Assembly (NCBI RefSeq): GCF_030812675.1
Contig: NZ_JAUSTE010000003.1
Span: 1 to 64,000 of the forward strand
Source: Sinomonas atrocyanea
Lineage (GTDB): Bacteria; Actinomycetota; Actinomycetes; Actinomycetales; Micrococcaceae
Length of the DNA stretch: 64,000 nt
Reading direction: 5' to 3'
Shown here: positions 23,757-33,407 of the stretch, piece after piece
How positions within the stretch are numbered: the first letter of the stretch is position 1
Layout: the number at the start of each line of letters is the position of its first letter
The notes under the pieces: model-generated
Told to the model about the DNA's origin: nothing
Databases searched by the model: none
Seen by the model: the letters and a program-made list of their open reading frames with translations, nothing else
Position numbers and translations under genes: made by a program

Positions 23757-24737
23757 CTAGCTGCGGCCGTCGAAGAGCGAGGTGACCGAGCCGTCGTCGA
23801 AGACCTCGTGGATCGCGCGGGCGATGAGCGGGGCGATCGAGAGGACGGTGAGCTGCTCGAAGCGCTTCTCGGCGGGGATCGGCAGCGTGTTCGTCACCAC
23901 GACCTCGCGCGCACCGGACTCGGCCAGGCGCTGGGCGGCCGGGTCGGAGAACACGGCGTGGGTCGCGGCGATGATGACGGAGCGGGCGCCGGCGTTCTTC
24001 AGGACCGTCACAGCGCCGGAGATCGTGCCGCCGGTGTCGATCATGTCGTCGATGAGCACGCAGTCGCGGCCCTCGATCTGGCCGACCACGGTCTTGGAGA
24101 CCGCGGAGTTGGGCACGTTCACGTCGCGGGACTTGTGCACGAACGCGAGCGGGGCGCCGCCGAGGCGCTCGGCCCACTGCTCGGCGACGCGCACGCGGCC
24201 GGTGTCCGGGGAGACGACCGTGACCTTGTTCAGGTCCACCCGGGTGCGGACGTAGTCGGCGAGGAGCGGGATCGCCATGAGGTGGTCCACCGGGCCGTCG
24301 AAGAAGCCCTGGATCTGCGCGGTGTGCAGGTCGACGCTCATGAGCCGGTCCGCGCCGGCGGTCTTGTAGAGGTCCGCCATGAGGCGGGCCGAGATGGGCT
24401 CGCGGCCGCGGTGCTTCTTGTCCTGCCGGGCGTAGGGGTAGAACGGGGAGACGACCGTGATCCGCTTGGCGCTCGCGCGCTTGAGCGAGTCGATCATGAT
24501 CAGCTGCTCCATGATCCAGTTGTTGATCGGCGCGGGGTGCGCCTGGATCACGAACGCGTCGGCGCCGCGGACGCTCTCCTCGAAGCGGACGTAGGTCTCT
24601 CCGTTGGCGAAGTCGTACGCCGAGGTCGGCAGCAGCTCGGTGCCGAGCTCCTTGGCGATCTCCTGCGCGAGCTCCGGGTGGGCGCGCCCGGAGGCGAGCA
24701 CCAGACGCTTCTCGCCATTGGCCGTGATCTCGGTCAT
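23757..24737 (-). CDS. prs: Ribose-phosphate pyrophosphokinase (PRPP synthetase)
   Basis: A 326-residue class I PRPP synthetase. Seen: SGRAHPELAQ at the start, FYPYARQDKKHRGREPIS (the flexible ATP loop), DLHTAQIQGFF, and the PRPP-binding loop VLIDDMIDTGGTISG. It makes PRPP from ribose-5-phosphate and ATP for nucleotide, histidine and tryptophan synthesis and, in Actinobacteria, for decaprenyl-phosphoribose. The ATG at 24737 abuts the glmU stop directly (TAG then ATG), so the two genes form an operon. Confidence 0.96.
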   Translation of the reverse strand: MTEITANGEKRLVLASGRAHPELAQEIAKELGTELLPTSAYDFANGETYVRFEESVRGADAFVIQAHPAPINNWIMEQLIMIDSLKRASAKRITVVSPFYPYARQDKKHRGREPISARLMADLYKTAGADRLMSVDLHTAQIQGFFDGPVDHLMAIPLLADYVRTRVDLNKVTVVSPDTGRVRVAEQWAERLGGAPLAFVHKSRDVNVPNSAVSKTVVGQIEGRDCVLIDDMIDTGGTISGAVTVLKNAGARSVIIAATHAVFSDPAAQRLAESGAREVVVTNTLPIPAEKRFEQLTVLSIAPLIARAIHEVFDDGSVTSLFDGRS

Positions 24738-26330
24738 CTACTTGCCTTCTTCTTTCTTCGAGGGGGATGCGGCGGAGGAGGGACGTTCGGGGGCCTCGTC
24801 GGCGGCCGCAGCCCTGGCGTCGGCGGCCGCGGCCGCCGACGGGGAGCCGGCGCGGTGCGTCTCGGTCCAGCCCTCGGCGTTGCGCTGCGGGGCGACGGAG
24901 AGGGCGAGGGCCCCGGCGGGCACGTCCTTGCGCACGATCGCACCGGCGGCCGTGTAGGCGCCGTCGCCGACGGTGACGGGGGCCACGAAGACGGTGTTGG
25001 AGCCCGTGCGCACCTGGGCACCGATCACGGTGCGGTGCTTGTGGACGCCGTCGTAGTTGGCGGTGATGTTGCCGCAGCCGATGTTCGCGCCCTCGCCCAC
25101 CTCGGCGTCCCCCACGTAGCCGAGGTGCGAGAGCTTGGCGCCGCGGCCGATCTGGGCGTTCTTCGTCTCGTAGAACGCGCCGATCTTGCCCTCGGGCCCG
25201 AGCCGGGTGCCGGCCCGCAGGTAGGTGAAGGGGCCCACGGTGGCGCCGGCGCCGATCTCGGATCCGGTCCCGTCGGTCCGCTTCACGGTCGCGCCCTCCC
25301 GGACCACGCAGTCGGTGAGGGTCGTGTCCGGGCCGATCACGGCCTCGCGCTCCACGACCGTGGCGCCGTGCAGCTGGGTGTTGGGCTTGAGGGTGACGTC
25401 CTCGGCGAGCTGCACGGTGGCATCGACCCAAGTGGTGGCGGGGTCCACCACCGTGACGCCCGCGCGCATCCAGGCGTCGAGGATGCGGCGGTTGTGCTCG
25501 GCGGCCAGGGCCTGCAGTTGGACGCGGTCGTTGGCGCCCTCGACCTGCCAGCGGTCCGTCGTGGCGAGCGCGGAGACGCGCCCACCGGCCGCGCGGGCAA
25601 TCGCGAGGACGTCGGTGAGGTACTTCTCGCCCTGCGCGTTCTCGGTGGTGACCTGCCGGAGCGCCTCGCGCAGCACGGCGGCCTCGAAGGCGTAGATGCC
25701 GGAGTTGACCTCGCGGATGGCGTGCTCGGCGGCCGAGGCGTCCTTGTGCTCGCGGATCCCGGCGACTGTGCCGTCGTCCTCGCGCAGGATGCGGCCGTAG
25801 CCGGTCGCGTCCTCGAGCACCGCGGTCAGGACGGTGACGGCGTTGCCCGCGGCCTCGTGCTCGGCGACCAGCTCCGCCAGCAGCGCGGTGGTGAGGAGCG
25901 GCACGTCGCCGTAGGTCACCACGACGGTGCCCGAGAGCTGCCCGCCCTCGGCCTCGGCGTCGAGCGCCTCCAGGGCCACCTCGACCGCGCGGCCGGTGCC
26001 GGGGACCTCGTCCTGGTCGACGATCACCGCGGCCGGGTCGTGCTCGGCGATGTGCGCGGCGACGAGGTCGCGCTCGTGCCGCACGACGGCGGCCAGCCGG
26101 CCGGGCTCGAGGCCCCGCGCGGCGTCGAGCGCGTGGGCCACCATCGAGCGGCCGCCGAGCGGGTGGAGGATCTTGGGGGTGCGCGACTTCATGCGCGTCC
26201 CTGCCCCGGCGGCCAGGACGATCACCGCGGCGGGGCCGTGCTGTCGGTGGGCCGCGCGCGGGGCGCCGGCGAGATGCGTCCGCCCCAGGTCCTCTGCTGT
26301 TGCGCTCTGTCCGGGGGTCTCCGCATTCAC
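24738..26330 (-). CDS. glmU: Bifunctional UDP-GlcNAc pyrophosphorylase/glucosamine-1-phosphate acetyltransferase
   Basis: A 530-residue GlmU. After a ~33-residue extension, the uridylyltransferase signature LAAGAGTRMKSRTPKILHPL opens the N-terminal domain, and TYGDVPLL marks the nucleotide site. The C-terminal left-handed beta-helix carries FYETKNAQIGRG and GCGNITANYDG, residues of the acetyltransferase site. It makes UDP-GlcNAc for peptidoglycan and surface glycans. The start is the ATG at 26330; a TAGAAT promoter box lies 48 nt upstream. The last ~35 residues are an Ala/Glu-rich tail. It is followed immediately by prs. Confidence 0.95.
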   Translation of the reverse strand: MNAETPGQSATAEDLGRTHLAGAPRAAHRQHGPAAVIVLAAGAGTRMKSRTPKILHPLGGRSMVAHALDAARGLEPGRLAAVVRHERDLVAAHIAEHDPAAVIVDQDEVPGTGRAVEVALEALDAEAEGGQLSGTVVVTYGDVPLLTTALLAELVAEHEAAGNAVTVLTAVLEDATGYGRILREDDGTVAGIREHKDASAAEHAIREVNSGIYAFEAAVLREALRQVTTENAQGEKYLTDVLAIARAAGGRVSALATTDRWQVEGANDRVQLQALAAEHNRRILDAWMRAGVTVVDPATTWVDATVQLAEDVTLKPNTQLHGATVVEREAVIGPDTTLTDCVVREGATVKRTDGTGSEIGAGATVGPFTYLRAGTRLGPEGKIGAFYETKNAQIGRGAKLSHLGYVGDAEVGEGANIGCGNITANYDGVHKHRTVIGAQVRTGSNTVFVAPVTVGDGAYTAAGAIVRKDVPAGALALSVAPQRNAEGWTETHRAGSPSAAAAADARAAAADEAPERPSSAASPSKKEEGK

Positions 26331-26378
26331 TGTCGCTGGCTCTCCTGGTCGATCGGCTGGCGAGTGGGGCTGTCGGCA

Positions 26379-26384
26379 ATTCTA
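26379..26384 (-). promoter_or_regulatory. Putative -10 box (TAGAAT) of glmU-prs
   Basis: TAGAAT on the minus strand lies between tRNA-Gln and glmU and would give a leader of roughly 40 nt. It is close to the actinobacterial TAnnnT consensus. No clear -35 is seen. Confidence 0.55.
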
Positions 26385-26410
26385 GCCAGTGCCGTGAGCT
26401 GGCCATTGCG

Positions 26411-26482
26411 TTCCGCCCCTAGGATTCGAACCTAGTCTGCACGGCTCCAAAGGCCGGCGTGCTGCCGTTACACCAGGGCGGA
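26411..26482 (-). tRNA. tRNA-Gln (anticodon TTG)
   Basis: Seventy-two bases fold as a tRNA. The acceptor arms are TCCGCCC and GGGCGGA with discriminator A, the T-arm reads CTAGGTTCGAATCCTAG, and the anticodon loop is CTTTGGA with TTG at positions 34-36. The first pair of the anticodon stem looks mismatched (C/T). CCA is not encoded. It sits between the divergent TetR gene and glmU. Confidence 0.9.
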
Positions 26483-26570
26483 GTGCACGCTGCCGCCGGG
26501 ACGGGCGCGGCACAGTGGTCAATTCTGCCATGGATGGGCGCCCCGGGCGGCCGGGCGGGCTGCCCCGCAC

Positions 26571-26576
26571 TAGGAT
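26571..26576 (+). promoter_or_regulatory. -10 box (TAGGAT) for leaderless TetR transcript
   Basis: TAGGAT ends 7 nt before the GTG at 26584, so transcription would begin at or next to the start codon. Confidence 0.5.
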
Positions 26577-26583
26577 GGCCATC

Positions 26584-27264
26584 GTGTTGCCGTCCGAGCC
26601 CGAGCGCGCCGCCGCCCGCGCGACGGCGACCGGACCCGACCCCGCGGGCGTGGCCCCGCGGGTGCGGATGACCGGCCCGCAGCGCCGCCGCCAGCTGGTC
26701 GCGGTGGGCCGTTCGGTGTTCGCCGCGAAGGGCCTCGACGGGGCCACGATCGAGGAGATCGCGACGGCTGCGGGCGTGACGAAGCCGGTGGTGTACGAGC
26801 ACTTCGGGTCCAAGGAGGGCCTGTACCGGCAGGTTGTGGAGCAGGAGTCGGAGAGCCTGCTCGAGGCGATCGGCTCGTCGCTGGGCGATGGGGGCCGGCC
26901 GAGGGTGCTCGTGGAGCGCGCCGCGCTCGCGCTGCTGGGGTACATCGAGGAGCACACGGACGGGTTCCGGATCGTGGTCCGGGACGCGCCGCCCGGGCAC
27001 CGCGAGGGGGCGTTCTCCAGCATCCTCTCGCGCGTGACCGCGAGGGTGGAGCACATCCTGGGGGACGAGTTCGCGGCCCGCGGCTTCAGCACGGGCGACG
27101 GCGCGATGTACGCGCAGATGCTCGTGGGCATGGTGGCGATGACGGGCCAGTGGTGGCCCGACGCCCGCTCCCCCGACAAGCACGCGGTGGCCGCGCACCT
27201 GGTCAACCTCGCGTGGAACGGCCTCACTGGCCTTCAGAGGGATCCGGGGCTGGTCGACTCCTGA
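26584..27264 (+). CDS. TetR/AcrR-family transcriptional regulator
   Basis: A 226-residue regulator. The HTH (TIEEIATAAGVTKPVVYEHF) lies at about residues 54-73, preceded by a disordered Ala/Pro/Arg-rich segment and followed by a helical ligand domain. The start is taken as the GTG at 26584 because a TAGGAT box sits 7 nt upstream, indicating a leaderless message; the ATG at 26575 overlaps that box. It lies divergent to tRNA-Gln/glmU. In Mycobacterium tuberculosis a TetR gene (Rv1019) also sits next to glmU. Its 3' end overlaps the convergent DedA gene by 41 bp. Its ligand and targets are unknown. Confidence 0.88.
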   Translation: MLPSEPERAAARATATGPDPAGVAPRVRMTGPQRRRQLVAVGRSVFAAKGLDGATIEEIATAAGVTKPVVYEHFGSKEGLYRQVVEQESESLLEAIGSSLGDGGRPRVLVERAALALLGYIEEHTDGFRIVVRDAPPGHREGAFSSILSRVTARVEHILGDEFAARGFSTGDGAMYAQMLVGMVAMTGQWWPDARSPDKHAVAAHLVNLAWNGLTGLQRDPGLVDS

Positions 27265-27883
27265 ACGACCGCTCCTCGCGGCGGTCGGCGCGCGCCTTGC
27301 GGACGCGCCAGACCACGATGGCGATGACGGCGACCACGCCCACGACCGCGGCGATGTCCCGGCCCGCGGCCTTGGCGACCACCTCGTAGGAGGCGCCGGC
27401 GACGTAGCCGAGGACGGCGAACCCGGCCCCCCACACCGCTCCCCCGAGGGCGTTGAAGGCGAGGAAGCGCGGGTACGGCATGCGGGAGGCGCCGGCGAGG
27501 GCTGGCATCATGGCGCGGAAGAACGCCACGAACCGGCCCAGGAACACGGCGGAGCCGCCCCGGCGGCGCAGGAACTCCTGGGCGTCGTCGAGGCGCCGCC
27601 GGTGCCGGTCGAAGACCCGGAAGCCGAGCAGGCGGGGGCCCAGGTGCCGGCCGATCTCGTATCCGACCGTGTCGCCGAGGATCGCGGCGACCACGATCAG
27701 GGGCGCCATGATCCACAGGTCCGCCTTCCCCTGGTTGGCGAGCACCCCGCCGAGCACGGCGGCGGTCTCGCCCGGGATCACGAACCCGATGAAGATGGCG
27801 TCCTCGGCGAAGACGAGCGCGAACACCGCCACGTACGCCACGAGCGGCGGCACGGCCAGGATCGCTTGAACGAGGGAACCCAT
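27224..27883 (-). CDS. DedA-family (SNARE-associated/VTT) membrane protein
   Basis: A 219-residue inner-membrane protein. Seen: a hydrophobic N-terminus, FVIPGETAAVLGG, the GDTVGYEIGRHLG segment, and FLGRFVAFFRAMMPALAG, which matches the DedA motif of re-entrant loops with acidic and arginine residues. It has about five membrane spans and an Arg-rich cytosolic tail. DedA proteins are implicated in lipid-carrier recycling and membrane homeostasis. The ATG at 27883 lies 7 nt after a TAGCAT box, so the message is probably leaderless. Confidence 0.9.
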   Translation of the reverse strand: MGSLVQAILAVPPLVAYVAVFALVFAEDAIFIGFVIPGETAAVLGGVLANQGKADLWIMAPLIVVAAILGDTVGYEIGRHLGPRLLGFRVFDRHRRRLDDAQEFLRRRGGSAVFLGRFVAFFRAMMPALAGASRMPYPRFLAFNALGGAVWGAGFAVLGYVAGASYEVVAKAAGRDIAAVVGVVAVIAIVVWRVRKARADRREERSFRSRPAPDPSEGQ

Positions 27884-27890
27884 CTAGCCG

Positions 27891-27896
27891 ATGCTA
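27891..27896 (-). promoter_or_regulatory. -10 box (TAGCAT) for leaderless DedA transcript
   Basis: TAGCAT on the minus strand lies 7 nt before the DedA ATG at 27883. Confidence 0.45.
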
Positions 27897-27945
27897 GGCC
27901 TCGAGGCTGGGAGCGGCCAGAGTCCGGTCCCGCGGGCGGCGCCGG

Positions 27946-28149
27946 TCAGGCTCCGAGGCGCTGGACGTCGGCGCCGTCGGTGCTGTGCACCATGTGGCGG
28001 CCCTGGCCGCCGTGCTCGATGACCCACAGCACCGACCCGTCCGGCGCCACCGCGTCGACGATGCCCGAGACTGACAGCCGGCCGGGTTCGACCACGGTGA
28101 CGAGGTCCCCCGGCACCAGCGAGGTGAAGTCGTCGCTCCGAGCGCCCAT
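27946..28149 (-). CDS. Small hypothetical protein, DUF1918-like
   Basis: A 67-residue protein, MGARSDDFTSLVPGDLV onward. It carries short beta-strand-like stretches and a VLWVIEHGGQGRHMVHSTD segment. The pattern of a G-D-x-V start and a D-G-S-hhhh-W-V core faintly resembles the small DUF1918 family; this is a weak inference. The ATG at 28149 is preceded by GAAGGGAC. It lies between DedA and the ABC-F gene on the same strand. No function can be assigned. Confidence 0.6.
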   Translation of the reverse strand: MGARSDDFTSLVPGDLVTVVEPGRLSVSGIVDAVAPDGSVLWVIEHGGQGRHMVHSTDGADVQRLGA

Positions 28150-28241
28150 GCCTGTCCCTTCCCGCGGGCCCCCATGGCCTGCTGGGCCCAGCGTAGGCAG
28201 TCCCGGTGGCCGCGCGGTGGCGGGCGCGTGAACGCCTGGCG

Positions 28242-30047
28242 CTACTCGAGGACCTCCGAGGCCTCGAGCCACGCGAGCTCGAGCTCCTCCTTCTGCCCGT
28301 GCAGTTCGTTCAGCTGCGCAGTGAGGTCTCCGAGCCGGACGAAGTCCTCTGCGGAGGCAGCCATCTGGGCGTGCAGCTTCTCCTCCTGGGCGGTGAGCTT
28401 GCCGAGCTGGCGCTCGATCCGGCCGAGCTCCTTGCGGGCCTCGCGCTTCTCTGCCTCGGAACGGCCCGCCGCGGCGGGCTGGGCGGCCTGGGGGGCCTGT
28501 CCGGGGAGCGCCTCCGCGGCCGCGAGCGCGGCCTCGCGCAGGGCGAGGTACTGCTCGACGCCGCCGGGCAGGTCGCGCACCTTCCCGTCGCCGAGGAGGG
28601 CGAGCTGGTGGTCGGTGACACGCTCGAGCAGGTACCGGTCGTGGCTCACCACGACGAGGGTGCCGGGCCAGCCGTCGAGGACGTCCTCGACCGCTGCGAG
28701 GGTGTCGGTGTCGAGGTCGTTGGTGGGCTCGTCGAGCATGAGCACGTTGGGCTCGCCCACGAGGAGGCGCAGGAGCTGGAGCCGGCGCCGTTCGCCGCCG
28801 GAGAGCTCGGACACGCGGGTCCACTGCTTCTCGTTGGTGAAGCCCAGCTGCTCGACGAGCTGGCCGGCCGTGAGCTCCTTCGAGCCCACGCTGAACGTCT
28901 GCTTCTCGCGCTGGATGACCTCGATGACGCGCAGGTCTGCGACGTCGTCGAGCTCGCGGACCTCCTGGCTGAGCACGGCCGGGACCACGGTCTTGCCGCG
29001 CTTGACCCGGCCCGAAGTCGGGGCGATGTCACCCGAGAGCAGCCGCAGGAGCGTGGACTTGCCGGCCCCGTTGACGCCCACGAGCCCCACCCGCTCGCCC
29101 GGGGCGAGCCGGAGGGTGATGTTGTCCAGGAGGGGCCTCGCGTGCCCCTCGCCCCCGTCGTAGGCGAGGGTCACGCCCTCGAGGTCGATCACGTCCTTGC
29201 CCAGGCGGGCGGTGGCCATCTTCGACAGGGCCACGGAGTCGCGCGGCTCGGGGACGTCGGAGATGAGCGCGTTCGCGGCCTCGATGCGGAACTTGGGCTT
29301 GGAGGTGCGGGCGGGCGCGCCGCGGCGGAGCCACGCGAGCTCCTTCTTCACGAGGTTCGCGCGCTTGCCCTCGACGACGGCGGCCATCCGGTCGCGTTCG
29401 GCGCGGGCCAGCACGTAGGCGGCGTAGCCGCCCTCGAAGGGGTCGACGATCCCGTCGTGGACCTCCCACGTGTCGTTGCAGACCTCGTCGAGGAACCAGC
29501 GGTCGTGGGTGACCACGAGGAAGGCGCCCTCGGTGGGGCGCCACCTCGTCTTGAGGTGCCGCGCAAGCCAGGCGACGCCCTCGACGTCGAGATGGTTGGT
29601 GGGCTCGTCGAGCATGATGACGTCGTGCGGCTCGATGAGGAGCTTGGCGAGGGCCACGCGGCGCTTCTGTCCGCCGGAGAGGTCGCGCACCTGGGCGTGC
29701 CAGTCGACGTCGGCCACGAGGCCGCCCATGATGTCGCGGATGGTGGGGTTGGAGGCCCACTCATAGTCGGCGCGGTCCCCCACGATCGCGGCGCCAACGG
29801 TGAGGTCGCCGTCGAGCACGTCGCCCTGGTCGAGGTAGCCGACGTCGACCCCGCGGCGCCAGGTGACGCGGCCGCCGTCGGGCGCCAGCCGCTGGGCGAG
29901 GAGGCGCATGAGGGTCGACTTGCCGTCGCCGTTGCGGCCCACGATCCCGATCCGGTCGCCCTCGTTGAGGCCGACCGTGACGCCGTCGAGCACGGTGCGC
30001 GTGCCGAAGGAGATGGCCAGGCTCTCGCCGCCGAGGAGGTGTGCCAC
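28242..30047 (-). CDS. ABC-F family ATPase (Uup/Ettx-like)
   Basis: A 601-residue soluble protein with two ABC domains. Walker A motifs are GRNGDGKST (about residues 37-45) and GVNGAGKST. Signature motifs are LSGGQKRR and LSGGERRR, each followed by MLDEPTNHLD or MLDEPTNDLD. The charged linker LVKKELAWLRRGAPA and a C-terminal coiled coil (EARKELGRIERQLGKL, ending ELAWLEASE) are typical of Uup-type members. ABC-F proteins act on ribosomes rather than as transporters. The GTG at 30047 has AAGGA 5 nt upstream. It follows ispE by 29 bp. Confidence 0.92.
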   Translation of the reverse strand: MAHLLGGESLAISFGTRTVLDGVTVGLNEGDRIGIVGRNGDGKSTLMRLLAQRLAPDGGRVTWRRGVDVGYLDQGDVLDGDLTVGAAIVGDRADYEWASNPTIRDIMGGLVADVDWHAQVRDLSGGQKRRVALAKLLIEPHDVIMLDEPTNHLDVEGVAWLARHLKTRWRPTEGAFLVVTHDRWFLDEVCNDTWEVHDGIVDPFEGGYAAYVLARAERDRMAAVVEGKRANLVKKELAWLRRGAPARTSKPKFRIEAANALISDVPEPRDSVALSKMATARLGKDVIDLEGVTLAYDGGEGHARPLLDNITLRLAPGERVGLVGVNGAGKSTLLRLLSGDIAPTSGRVKRGKTVVPAVLSQEVRELDDVADLRVIEVIQREKQTFSVGSKELTAGQLVEQLGFTNEKQWTRVSELSGGERRRLQLLRLLVGEPNVLMLDEPTNDLDTDTLAAVEDVLDGWPGTLVVVSHDRYLLERVTDHQLALLGDGKVRDLPGGVEQYLALREAALAAAEALPGQAPQAAQPAAAGRSEAEKREARKELGRIERQLGKLTAQEEKLHAQMAASAEDFVRLGDLTAQLNELHGQKEELELAWLEASEVLE

Positions 30048-30076
30048 AGGAATCCTTGCCAGTCGGGTGAAGGGGA

Positions 30077-31045
30077 CTACAGAAGGGTATCGCTGACGAT
30101 CCGCGCCCCGGGCACGGGCCCGTGGACCGCGAGCGCCTCGATCCCGTGGTGGGCGAGCTCCTCCGCGAGGTCGGCGGCAGCGCCGGCGTCGGCCGCGAGG
30201 AGGGCGACGGTGGGCCCGGAGCCCGAGACGATCGAGGCGAGTGCCCCGTGTGAGTCGGCCCACCCGAGGGTGTCGCGCAGCTGCGGGGCGAGGCCGACCG
30301 CGGCGCGCTGCAGGTCGTTGACCAGCAGGTGGGAGAGGCCGCCGGCGTCCCCGGCCCGGAGGGCGGCCAGGACGCCCGGCTCGACGTGCGTGGGCTCGGG
30401 GACGCTGAGGCCCTCCGCGTCACGGAGCCGGTCCAGCTCGGAGAACACGGCCGGCGTGCTCAGGCCGAACGGCGCCGGGACGAGGACCCAGTCGAACCGG
30501 GTCGTGGCGAGCGCCGGCGAGAGCTGGTCCCCCACGCCCAGGCCCACGGCGGCACCGCCGAGCAGGGCGAAGGGCACGTCGGCGCCGAGCTCGGCAGCGA
30601 CGTGGGCGAGCTCCTCCTTGGACAGGCCCGAGCCCCAGAGCGCGTCGCAGGCGAGGAGGGCCGCGGCGGCGTCGGCCGATCCCCCGCCCATGCCACCGGC
30701 CACGGGGACGCGCTTGGTGATGGTCAGGTGCACCCCGGTCGGGTGCTCGGTCATCTCGGCCATGAGGCGCGCGGCGCGCACGGCCAGGTTGCGCTCGTCG
30801 AGCGGGATGTCGAGCTCGTCGAGGTCGAGGGTGCTCTCGGGGCTCAGGCTCACCGTCACGCCCGGCTCGGCCGAGGTGGTCGCGGTGACCTCCTCGAACA
30901 GCGAGACGGCGAGGTAGATGCTGGCCACCGAGTGGTAGCCGTCCGGGCGGCGGGGGCCGACCCGCAGGGAGACGTTGACCTTGCCCGGGGCGCGGACCTT
31001 CACGGACCTCGGGCGGGCGTCGGGTCCGGAGGGGCTGGTGCGCAT
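30077..31045 (-). CDS. ispE: 4-diphosphocytidyl-2-C-methyl-D-erythritol kinase
   Basis: A 322-residue GHMP kinase. Seen: APGKVNVSLRVGPRRPDGYH at the N-terminus, the ATP-binding loop PVAGGMGGGSADAAAALLA, and the C-terminal SGSGPTVALLA motif. It phosphorylates CDP-methylerythritol in the MEP pathway, which supplies undecaprenyl and decaprenyl carriers. The ATG at 31045 begins 10 bp after the rsmA stop, and a TAGCGT box over the rsmA stop suggests an additional internal promoter. The rsmA-ispE order is conserved in Actinobacteria. Confidence 0.94.
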   Translation of the reverse strand: MRTSPSGPDARPRSVKVRAPGKVNVSLRVGPRRPDGYHSVASIYLAVSLFEEVTATTSAEPGVTVSLSPESTLDLDELDIPLDERNLAVRAARLMAEMTEHPTGVHLTITKRVPVAGGMGGGSADAAAALLACDALWGSGLSKEELAHVAAELGADVPFALLGGAAVGLGVGDQLSPALATTRFDWVLVPAPFGLSTPAVFSELDRLRDAEGLSVPEPTHVEPGVLAALRAGDAGGLSHLLVNDLQRAAVGLAPQLRDTLGWADSHGALASIVSGSGPTVALLAADAGAAADLAEELAHHGIEALAVHGPVPGARIVSDTLL

Positions 31046-31052
31046 GCCCCCC

Positions 31053-31058
31053 ACGCTA
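31053..31058 (-). promoter_or_regulatory. -10-like box (TAGCGT) before ispE
   Basis: TAGCGT on the minus strand lies 7 nt before the ispE ATG and overlaps the rsmA stop codon. The intervening G-run could instead act as a weak ribosome site. Confidence 0.35.
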
Positions 31059-31964
31059 TCGGACCGCGTCGGTGGCGGGCGCACCCGCGTCGGCCGGGCG
31101 GTGCTGCTCGGCGATGCGGGCGAAGTCGGAGATGCCGAGGACCTCGCCACGGGCCTGCGGGTCCACGCCCGCGGCCCGCAGGGCCCGCTCGGCTTCGGCG
31201 CCCGAGCCAGCCCAGCCGGAGAGCGCGGCCCGCAGGGTCTTGCGGCGCTGGGCGAAGGCGGCGTCGATGACCGCGAACACCTCGCGGCGGGTCGCGGTGG
31301 TGGCCGGCTGCGCGGTGCGGGCGAACGCCACGAGGCCGGAGTGGATCTTGGGCGCGGGCCAGAAGACGTTCATGCCGATCACGCCGGCCTTGCGCATGGT
31401 CCCGTACCACGCCGCCTTGACGCTGGGGACGCCGTAGACCTTGGAGCCCGGCTCGGCGGCGAGGCGGTCGGCCACCTCGTCCTGGACCATGACGAGGCCG
31501 TGGCGCAGCGACGGGAAGTGCTCGAGGAGGTGCAGGACCACGGGGACGGCCACGTTGTAGGGCAGGTTCGCCACGACTGCGCTGGGTTGCGCGAACGGCC
31601 CCTGCGGGAGCTCGGTGGTCTTCAGGGCATCGGAGAGCACGAGGGCGAAGCGCCCGACGGCGTCGGGCCGCCACTGCTCGACCGTCGCGGGCAGCCGGCC
31701 CGCGAGGACCGGGTCGATCTCGATCGCCACGACGTTCGCCGCCGCGTCGAGCAGGCCGAGGGTGAGCGAGCCGAGGCCCGGGCCCACCTCGAGGACCGTC
31801 TCGGAGGGGTCGAGGCGGGCGGCCGCGACGATGCGGCGGATGGTGTTGCCGTCGATCACGAAGTTCTGCCCGAGCGTCTTGGTGGGCCGGATCCCCAGCT
31901 CGCCCGCGAGGGCACGGATGTCGGCGGCGCCGAGGAGCGGGCGGGAGCCGGGGGCGTCAGTCAC
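31056..31964 (-). CDS. rsmA: 16S rRNA (adenine1518/1519-N6) dimethyltransferase
   Basis: A 302-residue KsgA/RsmA. Seen: [16 protein letters not shown], the SAM motif [26 protein letters not shown], and the catalytic VVANLPYNV motif, with a C-terminal helical domain. It dimethylates two adjacent adenines in helix 45 of 16S rRNA. The GTG at 31964 follows a TAGGAT box by 6 nt, implying a leaderless message. It lies between rpfB and ispE, as in other Actinobacteria. Confidence 0.95.
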   Translation of the reverse strand: MTDAPGSRPLLGAADIRALAGELGIRPTKTLGQNFVIDGNTIRRIVAAARLDPSETVLEVGPGLGSLTLGLLDAAANVVAIEIDPVLAGRLPATVEQWRPDAVGRFALVLSDALKTTELPQGPFAQPSAVVANLPYNVAVPVVLHLLEHFPSLRHGLVMVQDEVADRLAAEPGSKVYGVPSVKAAWYGTMRKAGVIGMNVFWPAPKIHSGLVAFARTAQPATTATRREVFAVIDAAFAQRRKTLRAALSGWAGSGAEAERALRAAGVDPQARGEVLGISDFARIAEQHRPADAGAPATDAVR

Positions 31965-31970
31965 CCGAGC

Positions 31971-31976
31971 ATCCTA
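31971..31976 (-). promoter_or_regulatory. -10 box (TAGGAT) for leaderless rsmA transcript
   Basis: TAGGAT on the minus strand is 6 nt from the GTG start of rsmA, in the short gap after rpfB. Confidence 0.5.
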
Positions 31977-32001
31977 CCGGGGGCGGACTTGTCCCGGCCT
32001 C

Positions 32002-33330
<1,329 letters not shown>

Positions 33331-33335
33331 TCACA

Positions 33336-33351
33336 GTAACCGAAACGTTAC
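33336..33351. promoter_or_regulatory. GTAAC-n6-GTTAC dyad upstream of rpfB
   Basis: gtaac (33336-33340) and gttac (33347-33351) flank six bases containing CGAAAC. This lies in the 230-bp gap between tatD and rpfB, about 160 bp before the rpfB start. It could be an operator or part of the rpfB promoter. The gap also holds small hairpins but no coding gene, and it does not match the c-di-AMP riboswitch that precedes some rpf genes. Confidence 0.35.
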
Positions 33352-33407
33352 ACAGGAGCCAGTCAGGTCACGGAACGACTACGAGCGCGCCCGCGAGCGG
33401 GCAGGGT

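Noticed and set aside
26382-27227. A 281-codon minus-strand ORF opposite the TetR gene
   Set aside because: It runs through the tRNA-Gln gene and shows no domain features, while the plus-strand frame has a clear TetR HTH.
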